From: Actinomycetota bacterium
GTDB lineage: Bacteria > Actinomycetota > Actinomycetes > Streptosporangiales > Streptosporangiaceae
DNA: 34,429 nucleotides
Assembly: GCA_003168255.1 (NCBI GenBank)
Contig: PMSU01000079.1
Location: 41,468 to 75,896, forward strand
Reading direction: 5' to 3'
The first letter of the stretch is position 1. Each line of letters starts with the position of its first letter. The notes beneath the pieces were generated by a model. The model did no database searches, was not told the origin of the DNA, and saw nothing but the letters and a program-made list of their open reading frames with translations. Below are positions 1-6,983 of the stretch, piece by piece. Position numbers and translations under genes: made by a program.

Positions 1-54
1 AAGATCGATGTGACGGAGCCCCCCACCGGTGGTGGGCTCTGCCACATCGATCTT
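1..54. repeat. 54-bp near-perfect palindrome (possible mobile-element ends or bidirectional terminator)
   Basis: Bases 1-12 (AAGATCGATGTG) are the exact reverse complement of 43-54, and pairing continues to the centre ACCGGT at 25-30. Of 27 pairs, only 13/42 and 22/33 fail and 15/40 is a G-T pair. Read as two outward-facing ends, each half starts GGGCTC and ends CACATCGATCTT, which resembles back-to-back insertion-sequence ends. As RNA it would be a very long hairpin, and a short reading frame on the minus strand stops 25 bases away. Both readings are inference; the left flank lies outside the window. Confidence 0.7.
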
Positions 55-78
55 CGGCGGCGCTACGAAAGTCGTGGC

Positions 79-186
79 TCACGGGGTCGGTGGTGCCGGT
101 GTGACGAGAGTGATCGGGCCGGCCGGGTCCGCGGGCACCGCACGATCGTCCGGGTCAGGAAACGACGGTTTATTCCATGACGTGTC
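79..186 (-). other. Possible C-terminal remnant of a lost gene
   Basis: A minus-strand frame of 35 codons after a TAG at 187-189 ends with a TGA at 79-81. It encodes an acidic, proline-rich tail ending ITLVTPAPPTP, with mostly G or C in third positions. It stops 25 bases before the palindrome at 1-54. I do not recognise the family. It could be the end of a truncated gene whose terminator or element end is the palindrome, or chance. The rest of 55-290 shows nothing I can assign. Confidence 0.22.
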
Positions 187-290
187 CTAAACGCTCAGTG
201 TTGATAGCGAAGGACGCGCGACACTCGGTGCGCTGAGGGCTCGTAACCTCCGCCCTGAACGGACAGCGCTGTTGCCGGCTGGCTGTGTCG

Positions 291-393
291 GCCGTCGGCG
301 ACTTCGATGACGGCGCCGGTGGATCAGGCCGAGTTGGCGCGCGCCGATGCCTTATGCGGCACCAGTGACGATGACGGTGCGTCCGTTGAGCAT
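291..393 (-). pseudogene. Truncated short-chain dehydrogenase (SDR) remnant
   Basis: From an ATG at 391-393, with AGGA just upstream, the minus strand reads MLNGRTVIVTGAA, then an in-frame TAA, then GIGA. This is the SDR N-terminus with the TGxxxGIG cofactor motif broken by a stop where a charged or polar residue normally sits. About ten codons later the next SDR-like stretch (TGAVIEVADG) is in another frame, so there is also a frameshift. Homology ends near 291; a normal SDR would need about 650 more bases. It sits 57 bases downstream of the acyl-CoA dehydrogenase on the same strand, so it was probably the third gene of that operon. SDRs often follow such genes as 3-hydroxyacyl-CoA dehydrogenases, which is only an inference here. 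Confidence 0.6.
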
Positions 394-450
394 TTCCTGG
401 CGTCCGGGTTCAGGCCGCCCGCTTCGGACGGCGGCGGACGGAACGGGTGG

Positions 451-1629
451 TCAGAGGCCGCCGCGGGCGACGAGTTGGCGCGCGATGACGTTGCGCTGGA
501 TCTCGTTGGTGCCCTCGCCGACGATCATCAGGGGTGCGTCCCGGAAGTACCGTTCGACATCGAACTCGGTGGAGTAGCCGTAGCCGCCGTGAACACGGAT
601 GGCGTTCACCGCGATTTCCATGGCTGCTTCGGACGCGAACAGTTTGGCCATACCTGCCTCCAGGTCACAGCGTCGGCCCGAGTCCAACGTGCGGGCGGCG
701 TACAGCAGCAGTTGATGCGCGGCGCTGTACTGAGTACCCATGTCGGCGAGCAGGTTTCCGACGGACTGGTGCTGCCAGATGGGTTTGCCGAAGCTTTCCC
801 GCTGCTGGGCGTAGGCGAGTGCGTCGTCGAAGGCGGCTTTGGCGACTCCGGTCGCCCGTGCGGCGACCTGGATGCGGCCGACTTCGAGTCCCTTCATCAT
901 CTGGGCGAACCCGTGCCCGGGAGCCCCGCCGAGGACGGCGTCAGCGGGGACGCGACAGTTGTCCAGGAATAGTTCGCAGCTCTCGACGCCTTTGTAGCCG
1001 AGCTTCGGCAGGTCTTTGCCGATCGTGAGCCCTGGGCCTTTATCGGTGAGCAGGATGCTGATGCCGGTGTGCGGGGGCATGGCCGTCGAGTCGGTCCGGC
1101 AGAGCAGCGCGATGAGGTCTGAGCGGCGGGCGTTGGTGATCCAGGTCTTCTCTCCGTTGATGACCCAGTCGTCGCCGTCTCGGACGGCGGAGGTGGACAG
1201 ATGCGCCAGGTCGGAGCCGCCGCGCGGCTCGGTCAGCGCCATGGTGGCCCGTAGCGCGCCGGTAGCCATGCGGGGCAGGTACTTCTGCCGCTGTTCCTCG
1301 GTTCCGAATGCGAGCAGGAGTTTGGCGACGACGGTGTGTCCGCCCATGGCTCCGGCGAGGCTCATCCAGCCGCGTGCGAGTTCTTCGGTGACCAGTGCAT
1401 AGCAAGGCGTGGAGACATGGACGTCTCCGTACGGCTCGGGTATCGCCAAGCCGAATATGCCCAGCCGCTTCATCTGCTCGATGAGCTCTTCGGGATAGGT
1501 GTTCGAGTGTTCGAGGTCGCGGACGACCGGCTTCACTTCCCGGTCGACGAAGTCGCGTACCACCTCGACGATGGATTGTTCTTCTGGGCTGAGTTCGCAG
1601 GCCGTGGCGGGCGTTTCCGTGAGCGTCAC
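451..1629 (-). CDS. Acyl-CoA dehydrogenase
   Basis: The 392-aa product has full family length and all three domains: an N-terminal helical domain (about 15-125), a middle beta domain with the FAD-contact stretch MALTEPRGGSDL followed by WITNA, and a C-terminal helical domain with GGYGYSTE and the end motif GEGTNEIQRNVIARQL. The Glu of EGTNE (about residue 372) matches the catalytic base of the medium-chain enzyme group. It should oxidise an acyl-CoA to the 2-enoyl-CoA and pass electrons to electron-transfer flavoprotein; the substrate cannot be read from sequence. The GTG start overlaps the stop of the upstream hydratase gene by four bases (GTGA), so the two are translationally coupled. The hydratase neighbour suggests a dehydrogenation-hydration sequence on the same acyl-CoA. 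Confidence 0.93.
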   Translation of the reverse strand: MTLTETPATACELSPEEQSIVEVVRDFVDREVKPVVRDLEHSNTYPEELIEQMKRLGIFGLAIPEPYGDVHVSTPCYALVTEELARGWMSLAGAMGGHTVVAKLLLAFGTEEQRQKYLPRMATGALRATMALTEPRGGSDLAHLSTSAVRDGDDWVINGEKTWITNARRSDLIALLCRTDSTAMPPHTGISILLTDKGPGLTIGKDLPKLGYKGVESCELFLDNCRVPADAVLGGAPGHGFAQMMKGLEVGRIQVAARATGVAKAAFDDALAYAQQRESFGKPIWQHQSVGNLLADMGTQYSAAHQLLLYAARTLDSGRRCDLEAGMAKLFASEAAMEIAVNAIRVHGGYGYSTEFDVERYFRDAPLMIVGEGTNEIQRNVIARQLVARGGL

Positions 1630-2561
1630 TGAGTGTCTCCGGTCGTGGTGGCGGGTTCAGGCGATCCGGCCTGCGCGTATTGGGCGACCGCGGTGGCCCG
1701 GACCGTGTCATCGGGACCCAGGACCGCGAACTCGGTGCGCGACGGTGCTTCGTCGGCGGTGATGCTGGCACGTTCCCCGCCGAATAGCGGTTGTCGGAAC
1801 CGGTAGCGCATCGAACTGACCGCGCGGCCCGATGGGTGCGTGCGGAGTTGCTCAGCCATCGCAAGCGCCAGCAGCGGGCCGTGCACGACCAGGCCCGGGT
1901 AGCCTTCCACGTTCTGGGCATAGGGCAGGTCGTAATGGATGCGGTGGCAGTTGGCCGTCAGTGCGCTGAATCGGAAAAGGGTGACCGGATCGGCCTGGAA
2001 CCGCGTTCGCCGCGGCACCGATCTGTCGGCGGTCGGTGTGGCCGGCGGCTGCGATGCGGACATCGGCTGCGACCCTGCGGTGGGTGGCCCGGACCGGTAG
2101 ATCAGGTCTTGCTCTTCTACGACGCAGATCCGTTGGCGCTGGACGACCTCCGTGCGGACGGTGACGAGCAGCATCTCTCCGGTTCGTCCGTGTTTGATCT
2201 CGGTGTTCGAGAGCGTGCTGGTCCGCTCGGCGGGCTCGCCGAACAGCAGCGGGGCGTTGATCCTGATGCGCCCGCCGGCGAACATCCGGCGCCGGTCGGT
2301 CAGTGGGGGCGCAGCGCCGCCGCCGAGCGGGTGCCCGTCCGCGGCGAGCAACGCCGGGGGCAGCCACTCCAGGAAGTACAACCAGTGCCAGAGCGGCGGG
2401 ACGATGTCGCGCGGCCCAGGTCCCGAGCCCAGCAAGGCGTGCAGCGCTGCGGCGGCAGCGGGGCTCATGTCATCACGCCGGGTGTCGGGGCCGGGAGCCC
2501 ACTGGCTGACCTGCTCGGCGAGCGAGCGCCGATCCGGGTCCGACGCGGGTATCGTAGCCAC
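1626..2561 (-). CDS. Double hot-dog MaoC-family hydratase, mesaconyl/itaconyl-CoA hydratase type
   Basis: The 311-aa protein has two hot-dog folds. The N-terminal FAS1-like dehydratase half contains PLWHWLYFLEWLP, RRMFAGGRIR and EEQDLIYR, stretches typical of mesaconyl-C4-CoA and 3-methylfumaryl-CoA hydratases. The C-terminal MaoC half has RFSALTANCHRIHYD and EGYPGLVVHGP, with the catalytic Asp/His region around NCHRIHYD. A linker rich in Pro and Ser (about 163-185) joins them. The expected reaction is reversible hydration of a branched or dicarboxylic enoyl-CoA in the cytoplasm. The GTG start has no clear Shine-Dalgarno sequence, but upstream lies a markedly AT-rich promoter. It is first in an operon with the acyl-CoA dehydrogenase and is divergent from a GntR regulator. 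Exact substrate is unknown. Confidence 0.85.
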   Translation of the reverse strand: MATIPASDPDRRSLAEQVSQWAPGPDTRRDDMSPAAAAALHALLGSGPGPRDIVPPLWHWLYFLEWLPPALLAADGHPLGGGAAPPLTDRRRMFAGGRIRINAPLLFGEPAERTSTLSNTEIKHGRTGEMLLVTVRTEVVQRQRICVVEEQDLIYRSGPPTAGSQPMSASQPPATPTADRSVPRRTRFQADPVTLFRFSALTANCHRIHYDLPYAQNVEGYPGLVVHGPLLALAMAEQLRTHPSGRAVSSMRYRFRQPLFGGERASITADEAPSRTEFAVLGPDDTVRATAVAQYAQAGSPEPATTTGDTQ

Positions 2562-2570
2562 AGAGACAGG

Positions 2571-2597
2571 ATTCTATATTCTACATAATATGTCAAT
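2571..2597. promoter_or_regulatory. AT-rich divergent promoter/operator between hydratase and GntR genes
   Basis: This is the most AT-rich stretch in the first part of the window. It contains the perfect odd palindrome ACATA-A-TATGT (2583-2593) and, on the minus strand, TTGACA (2591-2596) running into TATTAT, a plausible promoter core for the hydratase operon. FCD-type GntR regulators bind short AT-rich palindromes of this size, and the gntR gene starts about 70 bases away. Binding is inferred, not shown. Confidence 0.5.
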
Positions 2598-2661
2598 ACG
2601 GTGCCGGCTGCGGTCCCGGTACTCCTGATATGGAACGCTGAAGGGAAGGACGGGAGAAACC

Positions 2662-3339
2662 GTGAGCGATCCGGCGTGGACCCGGGACAGCGCCGGGTTT
2701 GGCGCCAACCAGCAGCTGAGCCACAAGGTGGCTGCCTACGTGCGGGAAGGGATCATGGTTGGCCAGCTTCCGGCCGGGCAGTTCCTGCGCACCGAGAGCC
2801 TGGCGGCAGATCTGAACGTCAGCGCCACGCCGGTGCGTGAGGCTCTCATGATCCTGCAAAGCGAGGGCTCGGTGCGATGGGAGCCTCGGCGCGGCTTCCG
2901 CGTCGTCAGCGTCTCCGACCAGGACGTCCGCGACCTGTTCCAGGTGCAGGCCTTTATCGCCGGCGAACTCGCGGCACGGGCAGCTGAGGAGCTCGACCCT
3001 TCGGCTGTCACCGGCCTACGCGAGCTACAGGGGCAACTGGAGGACGCCGCAGATCGGGGCAACGTCACCGCGGTCGACGCGGTGAACCACGAGATCCATC
3101 GGCGCATCAACAAGGCGTCCAGCTCACCCAGGCTGGCGGCACTGCTCAATCAGACGGTGCAATACGTCCCGCTTCGTTTCTTCGGCACGATCGACGGCTG
3201 GTCCCAGGCGTCGGCTCATGACCATTCCGCTGTCTTCGACGCGTTGGATGCGCGCGACGGCGACGCCGCCCGCAAGGCGATGTCCGACCACATCGTGCAC
3301 ATCGGCGATCTGCTGGTGATGCACCTTCAGTCCCGCTGA
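2662..3339 (+). CDS. GntR-family regulator, FCD (FadR-like) subgroup
   Basis: The 225-aa product has an N-terminal winged helix (about 15-80), with TESLAADLNVSATPVREAL as the recognition region and the wing near RRGFRV. The all-helical FCD ligand domain (about 90-215) keeps the histidines expected to hold a metal (NHEIHRRI, HDHSAVFDAL, DHIVHIGD). Start is the GTG at 2662, preceded by purine-rich GGGAGAAAC. FCD regulators usually repress catabolic operons and release DNA on binding an organic acid or acyl-CoA. Its divergent position makes the hydratase-dehydrogenase operon the likely target, with the downstream dehydrogenase possibly co-regulated. The ligand is unknown. Confidence 0.9.
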   Translation: MSDPAWTRDSAGFGANQQLSHKVAAYVREGIMVGQLPAGQFLRTESLAADLNVSATPVREALMILQSEGSVRWEPRRGFRVVSVSDQDVRDLFQVQAFIAGELAARAAEELDPSAVTGLRELQGQLEDAADRGNVTAVDAVNHEIHRRINKASSSPRLAALLNQTVQYVPLRFFGTIDGWSQASAHDHSAVFDALDARDGDAARKAMSDHIVHIGDLLVMHLQSR

Positions 3340-3471
3340 CTGCAACCGCCAGGCTGACCTCGCCCGACCCCGCGGGGCTGGAAACGTCCATGAACCGCAG
3401 TCGGCGCACGGGGGGGCGCCAAGTCCGGTGAGCTGGCATGCAGGGGCATATTCTCAGCGATGGAGGCAGAC

Positions 3472-4620
3472 ATGGACGAGGCATCGTTCGGCCAGGTACT
3501 GGATACGGTGAGACGCTTCGTGCGCGAGCGGGTCCTGCCCCGGGAGAACGAGATCGAGGAGTCCGACGCGATCCCCGAGGACCTGCGCGCGGCCACCGCC
3601 GAACTCGGCCTCTTCGGCTACGCGCTGCCGGTTGAGTTCGGCGGTTTCGGAGCGTGCATGTCGCAGGATGTGCGGCTGGCTTTCGAATTCGGCTACACGA
3701 CACCAGCGTTCCGATCCTCGTTCGGCACGAACAACGGTATCGCCGGACAGGTCATCGCGAAGTTCGGGACTGACGAACAGAAGGAGGCTTTCCTGCCCAT
3801 GCTGGCGGCGGGAGAGAAGATCGCCTCGTTCGCGCTCACCGAGTCCGAAGCCGGGTCCAACCCGGCCGGCTTGAAGACATCCGCGCGACGCGACGGCCGG
3901 GAGTGGCTGCTGTCGGGTACCAAACGGTTCATCACGAACGCACCGCTGGCCGACCTGTTCGTCGTGTTCGCCCGGACCGACCCCGACGAGGTGGCCGGTC
4001 GCGGGATCTCGGCATTCCTGGTTGATGCCCGCAGCCCGGGCCTCGTGGTCGGTCCCCGTGACCACAAGATGGGCCAGCGCGGTGCCTGGACCGCAGAGGT
4101 GACGTTCGACGACGTCCGCGTCCCGGCCGGCCGCCTCGTCGGCGACGAGGGCCGCGGTTACCGAAGCGCGATGACCGTCCTGGCCCGCGGCCGGCTGCAC
4201 ATCGCGGCAGTGTGCGTCGGCACCGCGCAGCGAGTCTTGGACGAGTCGGTAGCGCACGCCGCGACGAGCAAGCAGGGCGGCAAGCCCATCGGCGACTATC
4301 AAATGGTCCAGGCGATGCTGGCTGAGTCCTACGCCGAACTGGAGGCAGGACGGAGCCTCGTGCTGAGTGTGGCGGCCGCGTACGACGCCGGCCGGGATGT
4401 GGCGATCGGGCCATCCTCGGCGAAGCTGTTCTGTAGCGAGATGGTGTCCAGAGTCGCTGACCGTGGGGTGCAGGTTCACGGTGGCCTCGGCTACATGAGT
4501 TCCACCGTCGTGGAGCGTATGTATCGCGACTCGCGCTTGTACCGGCTGTACGAGGGCACGAGTGAAATCCAGAAGCTGATCATTGCCCGCGAGCTGCTTT
4601 CGGCTCCCGCGCCGCGATGA
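3472..4620 (+). CDS. Acyl-CoA dehydrogenase (second copy)
   Basis: The product has the full acyl-CoA dehydrogenase architecture: the FAD stretch FALTESEAGSNPAG, then RFITNA, a C-terminal QVHGGLGYMSST, and the end motif YEGTSEIQKLIIAREL, whose first Glu (about residue 361) is the catalytic base. An upstream ATG at 3460 is in frame, but the ATG at 3472 has a strong GGAGG (3462-3466) at good spacing, so 3472 was chosen (382 aa). It is only moderately similar to the divergent dehydrogenase at 451-1629, so the two probably act on different acyl-CoAs or in successive steps. The 120 bases upstream of it contain a run of seven G but no clear promoter. It may be read through from the gntR gene. Confidence 0.93.
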   Translation: MDEASFGQVLDTVRRFVRERVLPRENEIEESDAIPEDLRAATAELGLFGYALPVEFGGFGACMSQDVRLAFEFGYTTPAFRSSFGTNNGIAGQVIAKFGTDEQKEAFLPMLAAGEKIASFALTESEAGSNPAGLKTSARRDGREWLLSGTKRFITNAPLADLFVVFARTDPDEVAGRGISAFLVDARSPGLVVGPRDHKMGQRGAWTAEVTFDDVRVPAGRLVGDEGRGYRSAMTVLARGRLHIAAVCVGTAQRVLDESVAHAATSKQGGKPIGDYQMVQAMLAESYAELEAGRSLVLSVAAAYDAGRDVAIGPSSAKLFCSEMVSRVADRGVQVHGGLGYMSSTVVERMYRDSRLYRLYEGTSEIQKLIIARELLSAPAPR

Positions 4621-4689
4621 CGGCGCCGGGGTGAGTACGATTCGCGTGGGTAACGAGCCGAACGACGGCCACCAGGCGAGGAGGCAACC

Positions 4690-5115
4690 ATGCCGGCCAG
4701 GGGAAGCGCGGAGTGGAAGGGTGACCTGCCGAGCGGTAGCGGCACGTTCACCGCCGGCGACACCATCAGCGGCGAGTACTCCTTCAAGTCCCGGTTCGAG
4801 GACGGTCCAGGGGCCAATCCCGAGCAGCTCATCGCGGCGGCCCACGCATCGTGCTTCTCGATGGCGCTGTCCAACATTCTGGCCGAGGCCGGCAGCCCGC
4901 CTGACTCGGTACGCACCGACGCCACAGTCACGCTGCGGTTCGTCGACGGAGCCCCGACCATCACCAAGATCGCCCTGGTCACCGTGGGCCAGGTGCCAGG
5001 ACTCGACGAGGGTGCTTTCCAGGAGCACGCCGCCGCCGCCAAGGCCGGCTGCCCGGTCAGCAGGGCGCTGGCCGGCGTGCCCGAGATCACCCTCGAAGCA
5101 TCCCTGGCCGGCTGA
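4690..5115 (+). CDS. OsmC-family peroxiredoxin
   Basis: The 141-aa protein matches the small Ohr/OsmC fold. The peroxidatic Cys is at about residue 55 in AHASCFSMAL and the resolving Cys at about 121 in KAGCPVSRAL, the two-Cys pattern of OsmC/Ohr enzymes that reduce organic hydroperoxides using dihydrolipoyl partners. The opening RGSAEWKGDLPSGSG and a glycine-rich loop (EDGPGANPEQL) fit the OsmC branch better than Ohr. GAGGAGG sits just before the ATG. It lies 69 bases after the acyl-CoA dehydrogenase on the same strand. Protection from peroxides made by flavin-dependent oxidation is a reasonable but unproven link. Confidence 0.92.
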   Translation: MPARGSAEWKGDLPSGSGTFTAGDTISGEYSFKSRFEDGPGANPEQLIAAAHASCFSMALSNILAEAGSPPDSVRTDATVTLRFVDGAPTITKIALVTVGQVPGLDEGAFQEHAAAAKAGCPVSRALAGVPEITLEASLAG

Positions 5116-5146
5116 AGCCGGCCGCGGCCCGCGCATCGCACGTCTC

Positions 5147-5247
5147 GTCGGCACTGGCCGGCATCTGCGTCCTAGCCGCCCGGTGATTGCAGTTCGTGGT
5201 CGGCACTGGCCGGCATCTGCGTCCTAGCCGCCCGGTGATGGCAGTTC
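5147..5247. repeat. Tandem direct repeat, two 49-bp copies
   Basis: Copies at 5147-5195 and 5199-5247 begin GTCGGCACTGGCCGGC and end GCAGTTC. They differ at one base only (ATTGCAG versus ATGGCAG) and are separated by GTG, giving a 52-bp period. They fill the space between the stops of the OsmC gene and the convergent toxin gene. I see no strong hairpin within one unit. Near identity points to a recent duplication. Confidence 0.9.
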
Positions 5248-5261
5248 ACCGGCGGTGGTGG

Positions 5262-5669
5262 TCAGTCGGCGTTCAGGCGCTCGACAGGCTGGCCGGTGAT
5301 CTCGGCTATGGCGTCGAAGTCCGTGTCGGCGTGCAGGACGGTAAGCCCGGCCAGTTCGGCTGTCGCGGCGATGATCAGGTCCAGTACGCGGAAGGCTCGA
5401 TGCAGGTCCCGGTCGGCGAGCAAGGCAAGGACCTCGACCGACCTGTCCTCGATTGCCGGTGTCAGGTACTCAACGGGCATCGACGACAGCGGCGGCCGCT
5501 GCATCCCGGTCCGCAGATCTCGTCCGGACGTGGCGGAGTATCCGACCTCCAGGCGGGTGACAGTCGTGATCCGAACGAGCCCGCGCTCGATCCGGCGGGC
5601 CCACTCGCCGGCATCCGGGCTGGCTGCCAGGCGGACAAGCGCCGACTTGTCGATCAGCCACGAGGTCAC
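5262..5669 (-). CDS. vapC: VapC-type PIN-domain toxin ribonuclease
   Basis: The 135-aa product has the PIN layout: [10 protein letters not shown] near the N-terminus (first acidic residue D7), TRLEVGYSA (Glu in the second motif), [17 protein letters not shown] (third acidic motif) and [13 protein letters not shown] at the end. This acidic cluster binds Mg2+ and cleaves RNA, often tRNA, when the antitoxin is lost. The GTG start overlaps the antitoxin stop by four bases (GTGA), the normal VapBC arrangement. Both 49-bp tandem repeats lie just beyond its stop. Its RNA target cannot be predicted from sequence. Confidence 0.9.
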   Translation of the reverse strand: MTSWLIDKSALVRLAASPDAGEWARRIERGLVRITTVTRLEVGYSATSGRDLRTGMQRPPLSSMPVEYLTPAIEDRSVEVLALLADRDLHRAFRVLDLIIAATAELAGLTVLHADTDFDAIAEITGQPVERLNAD

Positions 5670-5887
5670 TGCCAGGCCCGTGCCATCAGGTCCGGGTCGG
5701 CCAGGTCGCCGAAGGCCTCCGCGAAGCGTGCCAGGTCATCGACGCTGACCGGGAAGGCTGAGGTCGCCGCGTCCTGGGCTAGCCGGCGCCGCACATACTC
5801 GCTGCGTGATAACCCAAGCCGTCCGGCGCGGGCGTCCAGGGCCGCGATCACGTCTGCGGGGAGATTGCGGATCAGTATGTCTGCCAT
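5666..5887 (-). CDS. vapB: VapB-type ribbon-helix-helix antitoxin
   Basis: A small ribbon-helix-helix protein starting [21 protein letters not shown], with the DNA-binding beta strand ILIRNLP and helices through [11 protein letters not shown], then an acidic tail ([19 protein letters not shown]) that should wrap and block the toxin. The start is placed at the ATG 5885-5887 because GGGAGG (5893-5898) is correctly spaced for it; the upstream in-frame GTG overlaps that ribosome site. This gives 73 aa. That Shine-Dalgarno lies inside the end of the upstream transporter gene, whose stop is two bases away, so antitoxin translation should be coupled to transporter translation. It should also autoregulate as a VapBC complex, but I see no separate promoter. 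Confidence 0.9.
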   Translation of the reverse strand: MADILIRNLPADVIAALDARAGRLGLSRSEYVRRRLAQDAATSAFPVSVDDLARFAEAFGDLADPDLMARAWQ

Positions 5888-5889
5888 CG

Positions 5890-6900
5890 TCACCTCCCGT
5901 CGATATCCGATGATAGCGCCGGTAATGCGACTGGTGGCGTGACCAATTCCGGCTGGGCAGGCCAGGGCTCTGCCTGCGGGGCGGATCGTGTTCGCATCTC
6001 GTCGATGCGAACCAGGGCGATGCCCGCGACGATCAGGGCGCCGCCGCCGAGCTGGATAGCGGTGGGCAGTTCGCCGAGCAGCAGCCAGGCGACCAGCACG
6101 GCGAACACGACCTCGGTCAGGCCGACGAAGGAGGCGAGCCTGGCCCCGAGCATGCGTGCGGCGGCGATGCCCGCGACGTAGGCGATCACGGCCGCGACCA
6201 GGGACAGGCAGGCGACCGGGATCAGCCAGCTGACGCGGTGGCTTGCGAAGGTGACCATGCCAAAGGTGGCGTGCATCGGCAGTGCGCCCACGCCACCCAG
6301 CGCCAGCAGGATGACCGCGCCGACGGCCATGCCCGCGCTGGCCAGGGCCAGCGGTGGCAGGTCTTCGCTGTTACGGGAGCCGAGAACGAAGTATGCCGCC
6401 AGGCCGAACGCGGCACCCAGCCCCCACATGACCCCGACCAGGTCGAGCTGGACGTGACCGATCACGCCGAGGACGAGCGCCAGGCCGGCCAGCGCGGCGG
6501 CGGAACCGCACAGGGTCAGCCGATGGGGCCGGTGGCCGTGCCGGATCCACATCCACGCCACAACGAGAACAGTGCCCAGGTACTCCAGCATGAGCGCCAC
6601 GCCCACCGACAGGTGCTGGATGGCGTTGAAGTAGAACAGCTGGCATCCGGCGACAGCAACCAGGCCGTAGGCGATGACCAGGCCGCTCTGGCGGCGCAGC
6701 GTGCGCCACCGGCCGCGCATCGACACCGCCGCCGGGGCGGCCAGGACCAGGGCTGCGATGCTGATGCGCACGGCGACGGCGGCGGCCGGAGACCAGCCCG
6801 CATCGATCAGCGATTTGGCGAGCGCGCCGGATGTGCTGAAGGTCACCGCTGACGCAATCGCCACGCCCAGGCCGGCTCGATGGCGCTGTTCTTGACGCAT
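5890..6900 (-). CDS. EamA-family drug/metabolite transporter
   Basis: The 336-aa membrane protein has about ten hydrophobic helices arranged as two EamA repeats (roughly 12-145 and 155-300). N-terminal features are FSTSGALAKSLIDAGWSP and the repeat-1 end LEYLGTVLVVAWMW; repeat 2 ends FVGLTEVVFAVLVAWLLLGE, the usual conserved EamA pattern. It probably exports or takes up a small metabolite; substrates in this family vary widely. Strong GGGAGGGACC precedes the ATG. The C-terminus carries a hydrophilic tail. It is divergent from the CGNR regulator gene with a palindrome between them, and its stop nearly touches vapB, making a three-gene unit with the toxin-antitoxin pair. Confidence 0.92.
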   Translation of the reverse strand: MRQEQRHRAGLGVAIASAVTFSTSGALAKSLIDAGWSPAAAVAVRISIAALVLAAPAAVSMRGRWRTLRRQSGLVIAYGLVAVAGCQLFYFNAIQHLSVGVALMLEYLGTVLVVAWMWIRHGHRPHRLTLCGSAAALAGLALVLGVIGHVQLDLVGVMWGLGAAFGLAAYFVLGSRNSEDLPPLALASAGMAVGAVILLALGGVGALPMHATFGMVTFASHRVSWLIPVACLSLVAAVIAYVAGIAAARMLGARLASFVGLTEVVFAVLVAWLLLGELPTAIQLGGGALIVAGIALVRIDEMRTRSAPQAEPWPAQPELVTPPVALPALSSDIDGR

Positions 6901-6923
6901 CGGTCCCTCCCGGCCGCAGGGGT

Positions 6924-6954
6924 GTCATTAGTGAAAGTGGATTACAGTAATGAC
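6924..6954. promoter_or_regulatory. Inverted-repeat operator between EamA and CGNR genes
   Basis: GTCATTA (6924-6930) and TAATGAC (6948-6954) are perfect 7-bp arms around 17 bases. Inside the right half is a second palindrome, ATTAC-A-GTAAT. The block is AT-rich against its surroundings and lies in the 83-bp divergent gap, so it probably holds the promoters of both genes and a regulator site. The CGNR product is the obvious candidate binder. Confidence 0.55.
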
Positions 6955-6983
6955 GGTAGAGCTGGCGCCCGTTAGGAGTCAAC

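Noticed and set aside
3454..5154. Very long open frame (566 codons) on the minus strand
   Set aside because: It is opposite the acyl-CoA dehydrogenase and osmC genes, has no recognisable domain and reflects GC-rich antisense bias.
5147..5247. CRISPR-like repeat
   Set aside because: Only two adjacent 49-bp copies separated by three bases, with no spacers and no cas genes.
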